Notes: generated from the letters alone by a model not told the origin. A stretch of DNA of 64,000 bases from an uncultured Ilumatobacter sp. (GCA_905182555.1 CAJJBX010000017.1:36430-100429), one strand, 5' to 3'. Positions 35,536-45,550 are shown, counted from the first letter of the stretch. Translations and numbers: made by a program.

Positions 35536-36495
35536 TCAATGCAGCGCGAGCGAGGCGGCTGCCACTAGCGGCCAGATCCGTTCGTGCGGCTCAATGATCT
35601 GTAGACCGTTCAGCGACTTCAGTCGGGATCGAACAGCGAGTTCACGGTGAAGCGCATCGAGCATCGGATCGCCGAGCGCGTCGATCACGTTGCCCGAGAG
35701 AAAGACCGTGCTGACATCAAGCGTTGCGCACATCGAGGCCACAGCGCGAGCCAGCATGATCCCTGTGCGTTCCGCCATTGGTGTAGTGGCTCGGCCGAGC
35801 GGCCGGTTGAACTCAGCCTGGAGCGCTGTTGAGGACACGTACGCCTCGAGGCAACCGAGGGCGCCGCAGCGACATCGCTTACCACCGGGTTCGACGTTGA
35901 TATGGGCAATCAATGCCGCATTGCCGTGCGCCCCGGACAGGCGGACCCCGTCGATCACACAACCCGACTCGACCGTGGTGTCGATTCGAACGCTGAGGTA
36001 GCTCGACGCTCCTCGGGCTTCACCGATCCAGCGCTCAGCCTCGGTGGCTGCACCGCCTGCCGAGTCGAGTTCGACCTCGAGGCCTGTAAGACGTTCGAGA
36101 TGTTCACGCAGCGGAAAGTTGGTCCATGCCGGCACAAGCGGCGGCGAGACCGTTCCGGCACGGGTGTCGACCGGGCCAATGCAACTCACTCCAACAGCGC
36201 GTGGGCGAGGTAGGCCGGGCGGCGCCGCAGCGATGATCCGTCGGATGAGTTGTTCGAGCGTGCGCCACACGTCGCGAGTCGGCGTCGTGACGCGGTCGCG
36301 AAGCAACAGTTCACCCTTGGCGTCAACGAGCCCTGCGGCAAGACGGCTCGGCTCGATCGCCACTGCCAGCACATGATCGATCGCACGGCCGGCCGACGCC
36401 CTCTCGGCATCGGTCACGGCATCGATAGAAAAAGCGGCAACGCGGTCGCCAACGCGATCGGCAACGCGGTCGGTTCGGCCTGCGGGGAAACTCAT
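35536..36495 (-). CDS. ROK family protein (sugar kinase-like)
   Basis: 319 aa. ROK features: [21 protein letters not shown] (phosphate-1 region, altered from the usual D-x-G-G-T-x), [29 protein letters not shown] (position of the catalytic D; the usual N-D-A-N is D-S-A-G) and the zinc module [17 protein letters not shown]. Because the first phosphate loop is not canonical and there is no N-terminal HTH, activity as a sugar kinase is uncertain; a degenerate sugar-binding role is possible. Divergent from moxR, 58 bases apart. Confidence 0.8.
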   Translation of the reverse strand: MSFPAGRTDRVADRVGDRVAAFSIDAVTDAERASAGRAIDHVLAVAIEPSRLAAGLVDAKGELLLRDRVTTPTRDVWRTLEQLIRRIIAAAPPGLPRPRAVGVSCIGPVDTRAGTVSPPLVPAWTNFPLREHLERLTGLEVELDSAGGAATEAERWIGEARGASSYLSVRIDTTVESGCVIDGVRLSGAHGNAALIAHINVEPGGKRCRCGALGCLEAYVSSTALQAEFNRPLGRATTPMAERTGIMLARAVASMCATLDVSTVFLSGNVIDALGDPMLDALHRELAVRSRLKSLNGLQIIEPHERIWPLVAAASLALH

Positions 36496-36553
36496 CGATA
36501 ACGAACGTAGCGCCGACTACTCCCCGGCACCGTTTGCATCTACCCTTTGCGAC

Positions 36554-37617
36554 GTGACGATCGACGTTGACGCAGACGGAACGCCAGCACGCGGATCGAG
36601 CGGGAGGTTCAGCCCCGATACCGCCGAAGCATCGCGTCAGATCTTCAACCAGCGTCCCGACGCTGCGACGAATGCCGCGAGCCGCGGCTTCGCCGGTTTG
36701 TTCGATGCGATCGTCTCGAACATCGAGCAGGTCATCCACGGCAAGACTGAGGCCGTCGAGCTGGCCATTATGTGCATGCTCGCTGAGGGCCACCTCTTGA
36801 TCGAAGACGTGCCGGGTGTCGGTAAAACCAGCCTGGCAAAGGCCTTGTCGGCGTCCGTCGACTGCACATGGAAGCGCGTGCAGTTCACACCCGACCTTCT
36901 TCCGACCGATCTTGTAGGCGTGAGCGTGTCGAGCGTTCGACCGAGTCGTTCCGCTTCGAGCCCGGCCCCATGTTTGCCAACATCGTGCTCGCCGACGAGA
37001 TCAACCGAGCGTCGCCCAAAACGCAGTCGGCGCTCCTCGAAGCTATGGAGGAACGCCAGGTCACCGTCGACGGCAAGAGCCGTCCCCTCGCTCCCCCGTT
37101 CATGGTGATCGCCACCCAAAACCCAGTTGACCAGGAGGGCACATATCGCCTTCCCGAAAGCCAACTCGACCGCTTCCTGCTCCGCCTATCGGTCGGATAT
37201 CCGGGTCGCGACGCCGAGATCCAGATGCTCAACGACCAGGGGTCAGCCCACAAGCTCCGCACCCTGAGCCCGGTCGTGTCCGCCGCCGAGATCCTCGAGA
37301 TGGTCGACGCTGTTCGCAGTGTGTATGTGGCCGGGGCACTGAAGTCTTACCTCGTCGACATTGCCGAGGCCAGCCGCCGCCACCCCGGCATCGAACTCGG
37401 TCTGTCTCCTCGGGCAACGCTCCAGCTCGCAGCGGCGACACGCGCTCACGCCGCAGCGCGCGGCCGCAACTACGCAACGCCTGACGATGTGAAGGCTGTC
37501 GGCATCGCCACGCTGGCCCACCGCATCATGGTGCGCACCGACCGAGGCGCACACCTATCACCTGAGGACGCTGTACGCGAAGTGTTCGAAGCCGTCGCGG
37601 TACCGATTGCCCGCTGA
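36554..37617 (+). CDS. MoxR family AAA+ ATPase, frameshifted
   Basis: The GTG at 36554 opens the first frame, with Walker [16 protein letters not shown] near 85-98. After LVGVSV at about 36930 one T seems missing (GTGTCGAG for GTGTTCGAG): the next frame continues [32 protein letters not shown] (Walker B DEINR), [22 protein letters not shown] (sensor region) and the lid domain to the stop at 37617. Apart from the slip it is complete (~354 aa). MoxR proteins act as chaperones, typically with the DUF58 (VWA-like) protein encoded next. Confidence 0.93.
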
Positions 37618-37625
37618 GGCCCATC

Positions 37626-38799
37626 GTGAATCGATTCACTCTCCCCGACGCCAAACCAAGACTTACGACGTTCGCTGCCTCGAAGTGCTGACACGACAGG
37701 GAGCGAGCAGCCTTGTGGCCGGCATGATCGCTCTCGTTGTGGGTCGCGTCTTCGGCGTAATCGAGTTATTTATTATCGGCTCCGCCTTTGTGGCTGCAGG
37801 TCGCGCAGCGCGCACCGCGCGTGCGCCGGCGTCGCCACGCCCGGCAGCCAGCGCAGGCCGCCCGACGGCTTGCCCGCCGGCTTCGCCTCGAAGTCGGGCA
37901 CCGCGTGCTTGCGGTCGCCCATCTCGGCCAGGTGCTCGGCGAGCCAGTCGAGCGGGCCCAGCCAGCCCTCCGCGGGCGCGAAGAGCTCGAGCGGCACGCC
38001 GCCAACTACCGCCGCCACTTCGCCGAGTTCTTCCGGCTCGTCTCGCAGCACGCCTCGCTCGACCTCGCCTTCAACCAGGACGATTGCCGACATCGACACC
38101 GTCACGGTTGCACCGAAAACATTCCTGCTCGACATGCCCGTACTCGGCCAGGGTGCGCTCGGTCGGCAGCTCATTGTGCAGGCACGGCGCCTCGGTCCGG
38201 GTGAGTTCCACGGCCTGCGGACCTACGTCGACGGTGACGAGCCGCGTTCGATCGACTGGAAGGCCTCGGCCCGATCAGAAAATCTACTGGTCAAGGAGTA
38301 CACGGTCGAAGGTGTGCGGCGCTGCACGGTCGTCTTTGACGCCGACCCGTCGTCGTATCTCGACGTCGACGGATTCGAGCGCGGTATCACCGCTGCCGCC
38401 AGCCTCGTACACAGCGCCGAACAGGCAGGCCTAACAGCACGTTTTGTCACCGCTGGCGGCATCGACCTCCGGGGGCCCGAGACCGGCGCCAACACGTTGC
38501 GCGTGCTGGCACGGATCGAACCCGACGGGTCAAAACTGGGCCTACTTGACCGCGATCCTGGAGAAGGGCTCGGCCTCATGATCCTCGTGACCGGTTCACA
38601 CCGCAGCCAAGGATGGAGCGCTATTCAAGCCATCGTCGATCCCACGCTCACCGTCATTGGGGTGACGACCGACGAACGATCCAAAGCAAACATCGGCGTT
38701 TCTTGTCGCACCGAGGACGAATTTGTCGACTCATGGCGAGGCTTGAACGGTACGTCGTCAACGCGTCCGGTCGGCATGCCTGCCGGAGTTCGCCGATGA
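37626..38799 (+). CDS. DUF58 domain protein, frameshifted and with replaced middle
   Basis: GTG 37626 starts VNRFTLPDAKPRL; a lost G near 37685 shifts to VLTRQGASSLVAGMIALVVG and the membrane segment FGVIELFIIGSAFVAAG. From about 37797 to 38078 the expected beta-rich DUF58 middle is replaced by ~280 bases of GC-richer sequence. The family resumes with IADIDTVTVAPKTFLLDMP, then GPGEFHGLRTYVDGDEPRSIDWKASA (the DUF58 signature) and the rest to the stop. It overlaps the next gene as ATGA. Function is probably envelope-related, working with MoxR and the transglutaminase protein. Confidence 0.88.
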
Positions 38800-41159
38800 C
38801 CAACACAGCCGTCCGCTCACCCGACTCACTGCGAGACAGTCCCTCAACATCAGGGTCGGAGCACTCGGCTGGGCCGGGGCGAATTCCGCCTGCACCTGAG
38901 CCGCTGATCGACCCGCAGGTCTCGGTTGAGCTGATCGCCACGATCGCGATGACGTTGTTCTCGATCGCTGTCGCCGCCGGCTTCGCCCGCGTCTTTAGAG
39001 GCTGGCAGTTTCTTGACGGTTTCATCGCCATGGCTGTGATTGGACATGGCCTGAGCTTCGTCCTGCGACGGTTACGCGTGCCCGGCCTGCTCGCCGTGCC
39101 GATCCTTGCTGCTGCGATTGTCTGGCTGATCGCTTTCGTTCACTACCGCGAGTCGATGACCATGCTGCTGCCGACCGGCGACACCTTCGAGTTGTTCCAG
39201 CTTGAAATTGAACGGGTCCGAGAAGAGTTCCGGACGGCGGTCGCCCCGGTCATCTACGGCGGAGGCTGGGACGTCTTGGCTGCAATCGGCATGGCCCTGG
39301 CCATCGTGTTGGGCGACACATTCGCGTTCCGTGCGTTCGCTCGTGCCGAGGCACTCGTCCCCGGCGGTGTGCTCTTCGTATTCGTCGCCGCGCTCGGCTC
39401 GGACCGCGACCGGGTGGCGTTAACCGCCGGGCTCATCGCTGCCGGTGTGGCGACAACGATTGCGCTGCGTGCGCACCATGCTCCAAAGCGTCGCACCGTC
39501 ATCGGCCCGCGTCGTCCACCGGCGCAAGTGATCGTTCCCGCGGCGATTGCCACAGCGCTCGTCGTTGCGTTGACTGGGGCATTTGTCGGCCCGCGCCTGC
39601 CCGGCGCCGACGCCGCTCCCCTCTACGAGACCCGTGGTGGTAACGGTGGCAGCGTTACCAATGTGGTGAGCCCCCTTGTCGACATCCGCTCGCGGCTGAC
39701 CAACCGATCCGATGCCGAGCTGTTCGCCGTGCAGGCCGACTTCGAGTCGTATTGGCGCCTCTCGGCACTCCCCCGTTTCGACGGCACTACCTGGGGTCTC
39801 CCTGAGCGCTCGCTCTCACGAGTCGACGGTGGGCTATCGCCAGCCCGCGACGGTGCTGCCGAGTTGCGGCAGGAGATCACGATCGCATCGCTCGGCGCGA
39901 AGTTCATCCCAGCCGCCCCCGACCCGCTCGCAGCATCACCTCAAGATGGGCTGCGCTTCAATGCTGACTCCGCGACGTTGCTGAAGACGGATGGCGAACT
40001 TGCCGCCGGAGACCAGTTCGAGATCGTGTCGGCTTCACCGCGGTTTCTCGTCAAAGACCTGCAGGCCGCCACATCGACCGACCCGGGCGACCCGATTTAT
40101 CTCGAACTTCCCGACGGGTTCCCGTCATCGGTGAACGAGGTCGCTCGCTCCGTGGTCGCTGGTGCTTCGACGCCGTACGAAATAGCACTCACTTTGCAGA
40201 ATTGGTTTCGCAGCGAGTTCGAGTACAGCCTTGAAGTCCAAGCCGGCCACAGCAACAATGCGATCGAAGGATTCCTTCGTGACCGCGTTGGCTATTGCGA
40301 ACAGTTTGCCGGTTCCTATGCCGCCATGCTGCGAACGCTCGCTATTCCCGCTCGGGTAGCGGTTGGCTTTACCCCTGGCACCTTCGACGGCGATGTTTAC
40401 TCGGTACGGGGCAAAAACGCCCACGCCTGGCCTGAAGTCTGGTTCGACGGGCTTGGGTGGGTTCCCTTCGAGCCGACGCCGGGGCGCGGGTCACCTGGCG
40501 CCGAGAACTACACCAACATTGCACCGCAGCAGGACTCGACCGGAATCGACCCGAATGCTCCCGGAGTAAACCCGGCACCCTCGGCCAACAACGATCAGGT
40601 GATCGCGCCACAAACAACCAGCGCTCCACTCGGCGACCCAGCGATTCCCGACGGCGTCGACCAGACATTGACCCCCGAGGAGACAGGCGAATTACTTGCT
40701 GATCCGACTTCGACGGCGAGCGAAGATCCGACATTGCTGCCTTGGCGCTCCCTGTTATTCGTTGCGCTGATCGGCCTACTCCTTGCCGTCCCTGCGCTGA
40801 TTCGCCGCTGGCGTCGACGGCGGCAGCCTGCCGACACCGTTGCAGCCATAGCTGCCCTGTGGCGCCAGTCGGTTGCCGATGTCGGTGAAGTTGGGCTGCG
40901 CCCGCTGGCATCGCTCACGCCTACCGAACTCGCCGCTGCCGCTGCTTCTGCGTTCCCCGTGGTGGCGCGGCCGTTTGCATCGCTTGCCGCGTCGATGACC
41001 GAGGTGTCATACGCTCCTGACGCCGGCGGAAATTTGGACGAGCACGGAACGCGCCGTCTGACCGAGTGCCGTCAGTGGAGCCGTCAGATCGAACGGGCAG
41101 TCAACGACTCGATCTCGCCGGTCGCGAAGTTTCGTCGTTACTTTACCCGGCTGGGCTGA
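38796..41159 (+). CDS. Membrane transglutaminase-like protein (TgpA/DUF3488 type)
   Basis: 787 aa from ATG 38796, which overlaps the DUF58 stop as ATGA. About six N-terminal membrane helices (residues 45-280) precede an extracytoplasmic domain with the transglutaminase core: C501 in GYCEQFAGSYAAML, H543 in KNAHAWPEVWF and D551 in FDGLGWVPFEP. A Thr/Pro-rich linker, one more helix (about 645-670) and a cytoplasmic DUF4129-like C-terminus follow. It is the third gene of the moxR-DUF58-tgpA set, widespread in actinobacteria; presumed role in envelope protein processing or cross-linking. Confidence 0.93.
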   Translation: MTNTAVRSPDSLRDSPSTSGSEHSAGPGRIPPAPEPLIDPQVSVELIATIAMTLFSIAVAAGFARVFRGWQFLDGFIAMAVIGHGLSFVLRRLRVPGLLAVPILAAAIVWLIAFVHYRESMTMLLPTGDTFELFQLEIERVREEFRTAVAPVIYGGGWDVLAAIGMALAIVLGDTFAFRAFARAEALVPGGVLFVFVAALGSDRDRVALTAGLIAAGVATTIALRAHHAPKRRTVIGPRRPPAQVIVPAAIATALVVALTGAFVGPRLPGADAAPLYETRGGNGGSVTNVVSPLVDIRSRLTNRSDAELFAVQADFESYWRLSALPRFDGTTWGLPERSLSRVDGGLSPARDGAAELRQEITIASLGAKFIPAAPDPLAASPQDGLRFNADSATLLKTDGELAAGDQFEIVSASPRFLVKDLQAATSTDPGDPIYLELPDGFPSSVNEVARSVVAGASTPYEIALTLQNWFRSEFEYSLEVQAGHSNNAIEGFLRDRVGYCEQFAGSYAAMLRTLAIPARVAVGFTPGTFDGDVYSVRGKNAHAWPEVWFDGLGWVPFEPTPGRGSPGAENYTNIAPQQDSTGIDPNAPGVNPAPSANNDQVIAPQTTSAPLGDPAIPDGVDQTLTPEETGELLADPTSTASEDPTLLPWRSLLFVALIGLLLAVPALIRRWRRRRQPADTVAAIAALWRQSVADVGEVGLRPLASLTPTELAAAAASAFPVVARPFASLAASMTEVSYAPDAGGNLDEHGTRRLTECRQWSRQIERAVNDSISPVAKFRRYFTRLG

Positions 41160-41239
41160 GCACGCACGGCGGCTTCGCCAAGCTCTTTAAGTTCACCGCA
41201 GGGCGCCACAATGCGGGCAAATGCGGGCGAGGGCCGATC

Positions 41240-41575
41240 TCAGGATTCGTCGACGTCGTGGCGTTCAGGGCGGCGAACGTTGCCGCTGAGCCAAGCCGAA
41301 ATCGGAAGCTGACCGAGGCGATCGCGTCCGAGGACGCGCAGTTCAGATTCGAGCATCGTTGTCATCACGAACACCAGAACAAACCCCGCGAACGCAACGA
41401 AAAAGTTGACTGCGAGACCACCGATGGTGATTGCCAGCCCGACGACGAGACCGAGTCCGATAGACGCGGAGCGACGCCGTGACAGGCGGTACCCCTTTTG
41501 CGCGAACTTCGGATCTTGCTCGAGTTCTTCTTCGATTTGACGAAGAATGCGCTGTTCATTTTCGGATAGCGGCAC
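41240..41575 (-). CDS. DUF3040 membrane protein
   Basis: 111 aa. Opens MPLSENEQRILRQIEEELEQDPKFA, the DUF3040 hallmark, followed by two adjacent membrane helices (ASIGLGLVVGLAITIGGLAV and VAFAGFVLVFVMTTML) and a charged tail. Common in actinobacteria, often near dinB and the dcw region; function unknown. Convergent with the transglutaminase gene. Confidence 0.9.
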   Translation of the reverse strand: MPLSENEQRILRQIEEELEQDPKFAQKGYRLSRRRSASIGLGLVVGLAITIGGLAVNFFVAFAGFVLVFVMTTMLESELRVLGRDRLGQLPISAWLSGNVRRPERHDVDES

Positions 41576-41713
41576 CGGTCAATTATCGCACGTATAACTG
41601 CAAAGCTCAACGCGGCGACGAAATGGACTGCGGAATATTTCCACAAACACGGTGCTCCACGCAGCCAGACCCGCTCGGGGCCCGCTGTATCGGGCCTTCA
41701 CCCTCTGATTCTT

Positions 41714-41775
41714 GAAGAGAGAGAGAGACAGAGAGAGACAGAGAGAGACAGAGAGAGACAGAGAGAGAGAGAGAG
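41714..41775. repeat. 62-base purine (GA) microsatellite
   Basis: GA dinucleotides enclose four exact copies of the 10-mer GAGAGAGACA (41721-41760). It lies between the dinB stop and the DUF3040 start, in a 233-base gap that otherwise holds no recognisable gene. Confidence 0.9.
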
Positions 41776-41808
41776 CGGCGCGACAGCGACATCGACCAGC
41801 CCGAACAG

Positions 41809-43074
41809 CTACTGGTGCTCCTGGTCCGGCCCCCACTGCTGACCGCCTCGCTTCACGTTCTGAACCTCTCCCCCACGGATCGAACTCGCCGGGCCGATCG
41901 CGTCAGCACCGAACCGATCCCGAATCCGATCCATCGCAGCATCGGTCGCACCATGCACGGGTGCGTCGTCTGCAGCCTCGTCCAACGTCATCTGATGGAA
42001 CACCGGCCCAAGATTTGACCCCGATACTCCGATCAGCCTGACACCTGGCGACGGGTCGACGGTCTCCATGATCGGCCCGAGTAAGGCGACGATGGTCTCT
42101 GCGCTGTCTATCGCCTCTCGGCCAGTTGTCGATCTGGTGATGGTGTGGAACCCGTCATCGAAACGGACTTTGAGGGTCAGTGTGCGGGCACCTACACCCG
42201 CCTTGCGTAACCGGGTAGCCACAGCGTCGGACAGGCGCACCAGGTTGGTCCTCATCTCCGAAACAATGTGCACGTTTCGCGCATACGTCTCTTCGTGACC
42301 AATCGACTTTGCGTCGCGATCAGGTTCAACAGCACGATCGTCTGCGCCAATGGCCAAAGCCAGAAGATGGTTGGCCTGGTTCTTGCCAAGTGCGGCACCG
42401 AGCGCGCTCCGATCAACCCGATGCAGATCCGAAACAACTGTGACGCCGAGACGATGCAGCTTGTCAAGGGTCGCTGGTCCGACGCCCCAGAGCCGCTGCA
42501 CCTTCAGCGGGTCAAGAAAGGCCTGTTCCGTACCTGGCTCAACGACTTTGACGCCGAGACCCGGGTCGATCCGGTCTGGCCGGGGAATCGGCTTGGCTTC
42601 GACGGATGCAAGCTTGGCCAGGAACTTGTTGGACGCCACGCCAATGCAGCATCCCAGGTCGAGCTCATCGCGGACTGCCTGCCGAATCTGGTCACCGATC
42701 TCAGCACCAGTTCCGAAGAGTCGACGTGAACCGGTGACGTCGAGGAATGCTTCGTCGAGCGACAAGGGCTCCACGAGCGGCGTAAACCGGTCGAAAATTT
42801 CCCGGACGTCGGCACTGACCTTGGCGTACAACTCGTGGTCCCCTGGCAGGAAGACTGCATGCGGGCAACGACGTTTGGCGATTGACGACGGCAGCGCCGA
42901 GTGCACACCGAACCGGCGCGCCTCGTACGAAGCAGCAGCAACAACGCCCCGATTCCCGGTTCCGCCAACGACTACCGGCTGGCCCATCAACTCCGGATGC
43001 CGACGCAGCTCGACCGACACAAAGAACGCGTCCATGTCGGCATGCAAAATAGTCCGAGTCTGCTCTCGAGGCAT
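41809..43074 (-). CDS. dinB: DNA polymerase IV (Y family)
   Basis: Translesion polymerase. The start is placed at 43074 (MPREQTRTILHADMDAFFVSVE) because the 22 upstream codons are unlike the family. Palm residues: DMDAFF and SLDEAFLDV, carrying the three metal-binding carboxylates; finger region AAASYEARRFGV; helix-hairpin-helix near LWGVGPATLDKLHRLGV; little-finger domain at the C-terminus. 421 aa. No actinobacterial LexA box (TCGAAC-N4-GTTCGA) was seen upstream. Its C-terminus lacks an obvious sliding-clamp peptide. Confidence 0.95.
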   Translation of the reverse strand: MPREQTRTILHADMDAFFVSVELRRHPELMGQPVVVGGTGNRGVVAAASYEARRFGVHSALPSSIAKRRCPHAVFLPGDHELYAKVSADVREIFDRFTPLVEPLSLDEAFLDVTGSRRLFGTGAEIGDQIRQAVRDELDLGCCIGVASNKFLAKLASVEAKPIPRPDRIDPGLGVKVVEPGTEQAFLDPLKVQRLWGVGPATLDKLHRLGVTVVSDLHRVDRSALGAALGKNQANHLLALAIGADDRAVEPDRDAKSIGHEETYARNVHIVSEMRTNLVRLSDAVATRLRKAGVGARTLTLKVRFDDGFHTITRSTTGREAIDSAETIVALLGPIMETVDPSPGVRLIGVSGSNLGPVFHQMTLDEAADDAPVHGATDAAMDRIRDRFGADAIGPASSIRGGEVQNVKRGGQQWGPDQEHQ

Positions 43075-43570
43075 GCCGAAAGCTATACGCAAGCTGACTG
43101 CAACCACGGGACCACCGTCCAGCCAGTGCCAAATCGTCATCCATCAGCACGACCCACGGATCTCTCCGAGACAGTCAGGCCGCGGTAACAAACAAGTCGA
43201 TCTCAACCTAAAACGACCACCTCGTGTCGCGAGCTCCTTGCTGCCGATACGGAAAATGACAAGAGACATTTCACGATTTTGTTCACCGGGGGCGTTCCAT
43301 CGTGCCCAATGGAAACCGACCCTCCCGTCGCAACGAAATGACACGGAAATCTGCCAACTCATTGATCTACCTTGCTGGCGGCGGGCAGCTCATGGCACGC
43401 CCTCGTCGTCAATTCTGTGATCAACCGTGAGCCGAAACAAAGGGTTCATTGATCAGCTTGCGGGTGCCTCATCGGTGCAGCGGCCGGTCCCTGAGAACCC
43501 GAGCGTGGGGTGGTTTACCGATTGCCTTGCCGAGCGGCATCGTTCGACCGAGCGGTGGACTCGGGCGGCG
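43075..43570. other. 496-base gap between dinB start and the Coq4-like gene
   Basis: No confident gene. It should contain the dinB promoter. 43141-43380 looks lower in GC than the flanks and has no long frame. A GTG-started plus-strand frame at 43427-43678 (83 aa, with a Trp-containing segment VGWFTDCLAERHRSTERW) overlaps the end of the Coq4-like gene by 108 bases on the other strand and is doubtful. No RNA gene seen. Confidence 0.4.
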
Positions 43571-44536
43571 TTACCACCAGTGGTGGCCATCGAGAGGATC
43601 TACCGGAGCGCCAACTCCAAACTCGGAGCGGACGTCACTCAGCAAAAGTGGTGCGAGAGCAAAATGGTCGACAAGTGAAAAATCTTTCCGACATTGGCTC
43701 CCCCGGCGCAGTTCCTGGCCAAGGAGCTGCGCGGCAGGTGGGTCGAGGAGAAGGCCTGTTTCGCCGCTACTGAGGTGCGGGGGGAGAGCGAAGCCAGCCT
43801 CGTGGGCAACCAACGAGGCGAGGAATGCCGCACGGTTAATGCGGTTGTTGTTCATTGCAAACTGGAAAGCACTGAGAGCAATTTCAGCAGCGGGCGTTGT
43901 CGACAATCCAGCAATCGTGTGAGTCATGTCGTGGGCAACGAAAAAATGGTTATTGAGAGAGAGGTCAATGCCAGGCAAACTCAGACCGAAACGTTCGTAA
44001 AAAGAGAGGTAGGCGCGCCCAAGCGTGCCCGGGCCGTACTCCGAGAACGCACCAAGTTTTTCTGCAAGTTGGGTCTCGGGGTGTAGAGCGTCGACCTTCG
44101 TCTCGGACAAACTGGGCTCAGACCGATCGAGCATGTCAATGGTGAGGAAGCGTTTGTAGTCCTGAGCAGCGGCCTCCACCCCGCTGCTCATGAGATCCCG
44201 GAAGATTTCGAGATCGTCACCATCGACCTCGAGAGCGTCCGCGTACTCCTGAACAGCAGCTACCTGGGCAAGTGACTGCGGGTGCCGACAGGTTTCAAGG
44301 GCGAGATGAAGTTCGTGGAACATTGTCCGCGCGTTCTCGTCAGTCAGAATGTTCGCGAGTTCGCGGGCGCTTATGTGCGGTACTGACCCCACCTCAAGAT
44401 CGGGTCGCTCCCAAAGATGACTGACAATGGCTTTGAGCACCAACAACTGCTCGGTTGTTGGCCCCCCATCGACGTCGATACCGCAGAGCAACCCGCCTGT
44501 CACACTGTCAACAAGCACCGGATCAAGCTTCAACAT
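43571..44536 (-). CDS. Coq4-like domain protein
   Basis: 321 aa, soluble. Residues 202-218 read HDMTHTIAGLSTTPAAE, which fits the Coq4 metal-site pattern H-D-x-x-H-x11-E (H202, D203, H206, E218). It is preceded by GPGTLGRAYLSFYERFGLSLPG, like the Coq4 G-T-L-G-x-x-Y segment. Coq4 organises ubiquinone synthesis and acts on its quinone precursor in other organisms. Actinobacteria mostly use menaquinone, so this protein may act on another lipid or quinone. No quinone genes are nearby. The first ~110 residues are not part of the known domain. Confidence 0.7.
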   Translation of the reverse strand: MLKLDPVLVDSVTGGLLCGIDVDGGPTTEQLLVLKAIVSHLWERPDLEVGSVPHISARELANILTDENARTMFHELHLALETCRHPQSLAQVAAVQEYADALEVDGDDLEIFRDLMSSGVEAAAQDYKRFLTIDMLDRSEPSLSETKVDALHPETQLAEKLGAFSEYGPGTLGRAYLSFYERFGLSLPGIDLSLNNHFFVAHDMTHTIAGLSTTPAAEIALSAFQFAMNNNRINRAAFLASLVAHEAGFALPPHLSSGETGLLLDPPAAQLLGQELRRGSQCRKDFSLVDHFALAPLLLSDVRSEFGVGAPVDPLDGHHWW

Positions 44537-44663
44537 CCAGTCACGATAGTTGCTGTCGCCATCGGATTTTTCCCAGTCAGAACAGACCGAGCTGAAACGA
44601 AAACCGCGTCGATCAACTACATGCGGTCACTCTGTCTGCTTTTGCGCCATTTTGATGTGTTCG

Positions 44664-45431
44664 TCAGTCGGCAGGTCCCTCGTACCTTGAAAAATCGATA
44701 TCGGCGGCGGCAACGTGGTCGTCGTCGACGATCGGGTGCAGTTCATCAATCCAAATGTTGGAGTGAGTCCCCTGTGTGGTCACCTGACGGACATGTCCGC
44801 CCGATGAGCAGTCAGTGCTGATTGCGTGGAGATGGAGGCCCGGGATTGTGCGGCCGTCGGTGTGGTTCGGAAACCGAAAGCCAACCATGCTCCCGCTCCA
44901 ACGTTCGAAACGAAATCGGGTCTCTGTATCGATCACCTCGCCAAGCGAAGCCCCCTCATGATCGGGTGGGGCGACAGTGCGGACAAGCACATCGGAAAAC
45001 TCCCCGATGATCTCAACCGCGCAGACGACCTGTTCGGGATCAGCATGCGTCTGCTCAAGGTAGGCGTCGATTGCTGCAACTATGCCGTCGACGTCGGATC
45101 CGTTTGGAACGTGGAGGGTATGACGGCGGCCCCCGTGTGCAGCGATACCGAAAGCAATCGTCTCGTCAGGACCGACCCTGATTGGCTTGCCGTCGACAGG
45201 AACCCGCCAGGTTTGACCCTTCAGGCTCACAATCTCGCCGTCAAGATCGTGCATCACACCGATCCCCAGGCGGCTGTTCCCAAATTCAGCTCCAGCCGTC
45301 GTCCGGGCGCTGAAGTCGCCCCCAAACAGACGGCCTGCCGAGGCTGTCTGGTCGACCTCGCCGTGTCGGGTTCGCCGATGAATCGATTGCCTCAGTGTGG
45401 ACAGAACAGGATCGAACATTTTCGAAATCAT
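44664..45431 (-). CDS. budA: Alpha-acetolactate decarboxylase
   Basis: Converts acetolactate to acetoin. 255 aa, normal length. Family landmarks: LGIGVMHDLDGEIVSLKG (with E66), CAVEIIGEFSDVLVRTV (R151), GSMVGFRFPNH and the zinc site GLHLHAISTDCSSGGHV with H200, H202 and H213. The N-terminal 45 residues are poorly conserved and the start could lie a few codons in (Met5). No acetolactate synthase (alsS) or acetoin reductase gene is in the window, so its pathway partner is elsewhere. It follows the Coq4-like gene's start by 127 bases, same strand. Confidence 0.85.
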   Translation of the reverse strand: MISKMFDPVLSTLRQSIHRRTRHGEVDQTASAGRLFGGDFSARTTAGAEFGNSRLGIGVMHDLDGEIVSLKGQTWRVPVDGKPIRVGPDETIAFGIAAHGGRRHTLHVPNGSDVDGIVAAIDAYLEQTHADPEQVVCAVEIIGEFSDVLVRTVAPPDHEGASLGEVIDTETRFRFERWSGSMVGFRFPNHTDGRTIPGLHLHAISTDCSSGGHVRQVTTQGTHSNIWIDELHPIVDDDHVAAADIDFSRYEGPAD

Positions 45432-45550
45432 ATGTCCCTCACCGCTGCTCTCTCCGAGGCCTCAAGCCATGCAGACGTGCGATGTGTTCGCCGAGTTCAA
45501 GGCGCCGACCATTAACGCGTCCATGAAGCCTTGCCGCTGTCTCAGTAGCC

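Noticed and set aside
36554..41159. MoxR-DUF58-transglutaminase set as a new defence system
   Set aside because: This gene trio is common in actinobacterial chromosomes with an envelope-type topology, and there are no nuclease, toxin or mobility genes beside it.
43075..43250. LexA-type SOS box upstream of dinB
   Set aside because: I searched for a TCGAAC-N4-GTTCGA-like palindrome and saw none.
43427..43678. Small plus-strand gene (83 aa)
   Set aside because: It overlaps the Coq4-like gene on the other strand by 108 bases, has no clear ribosome binding site and matches no family I know.
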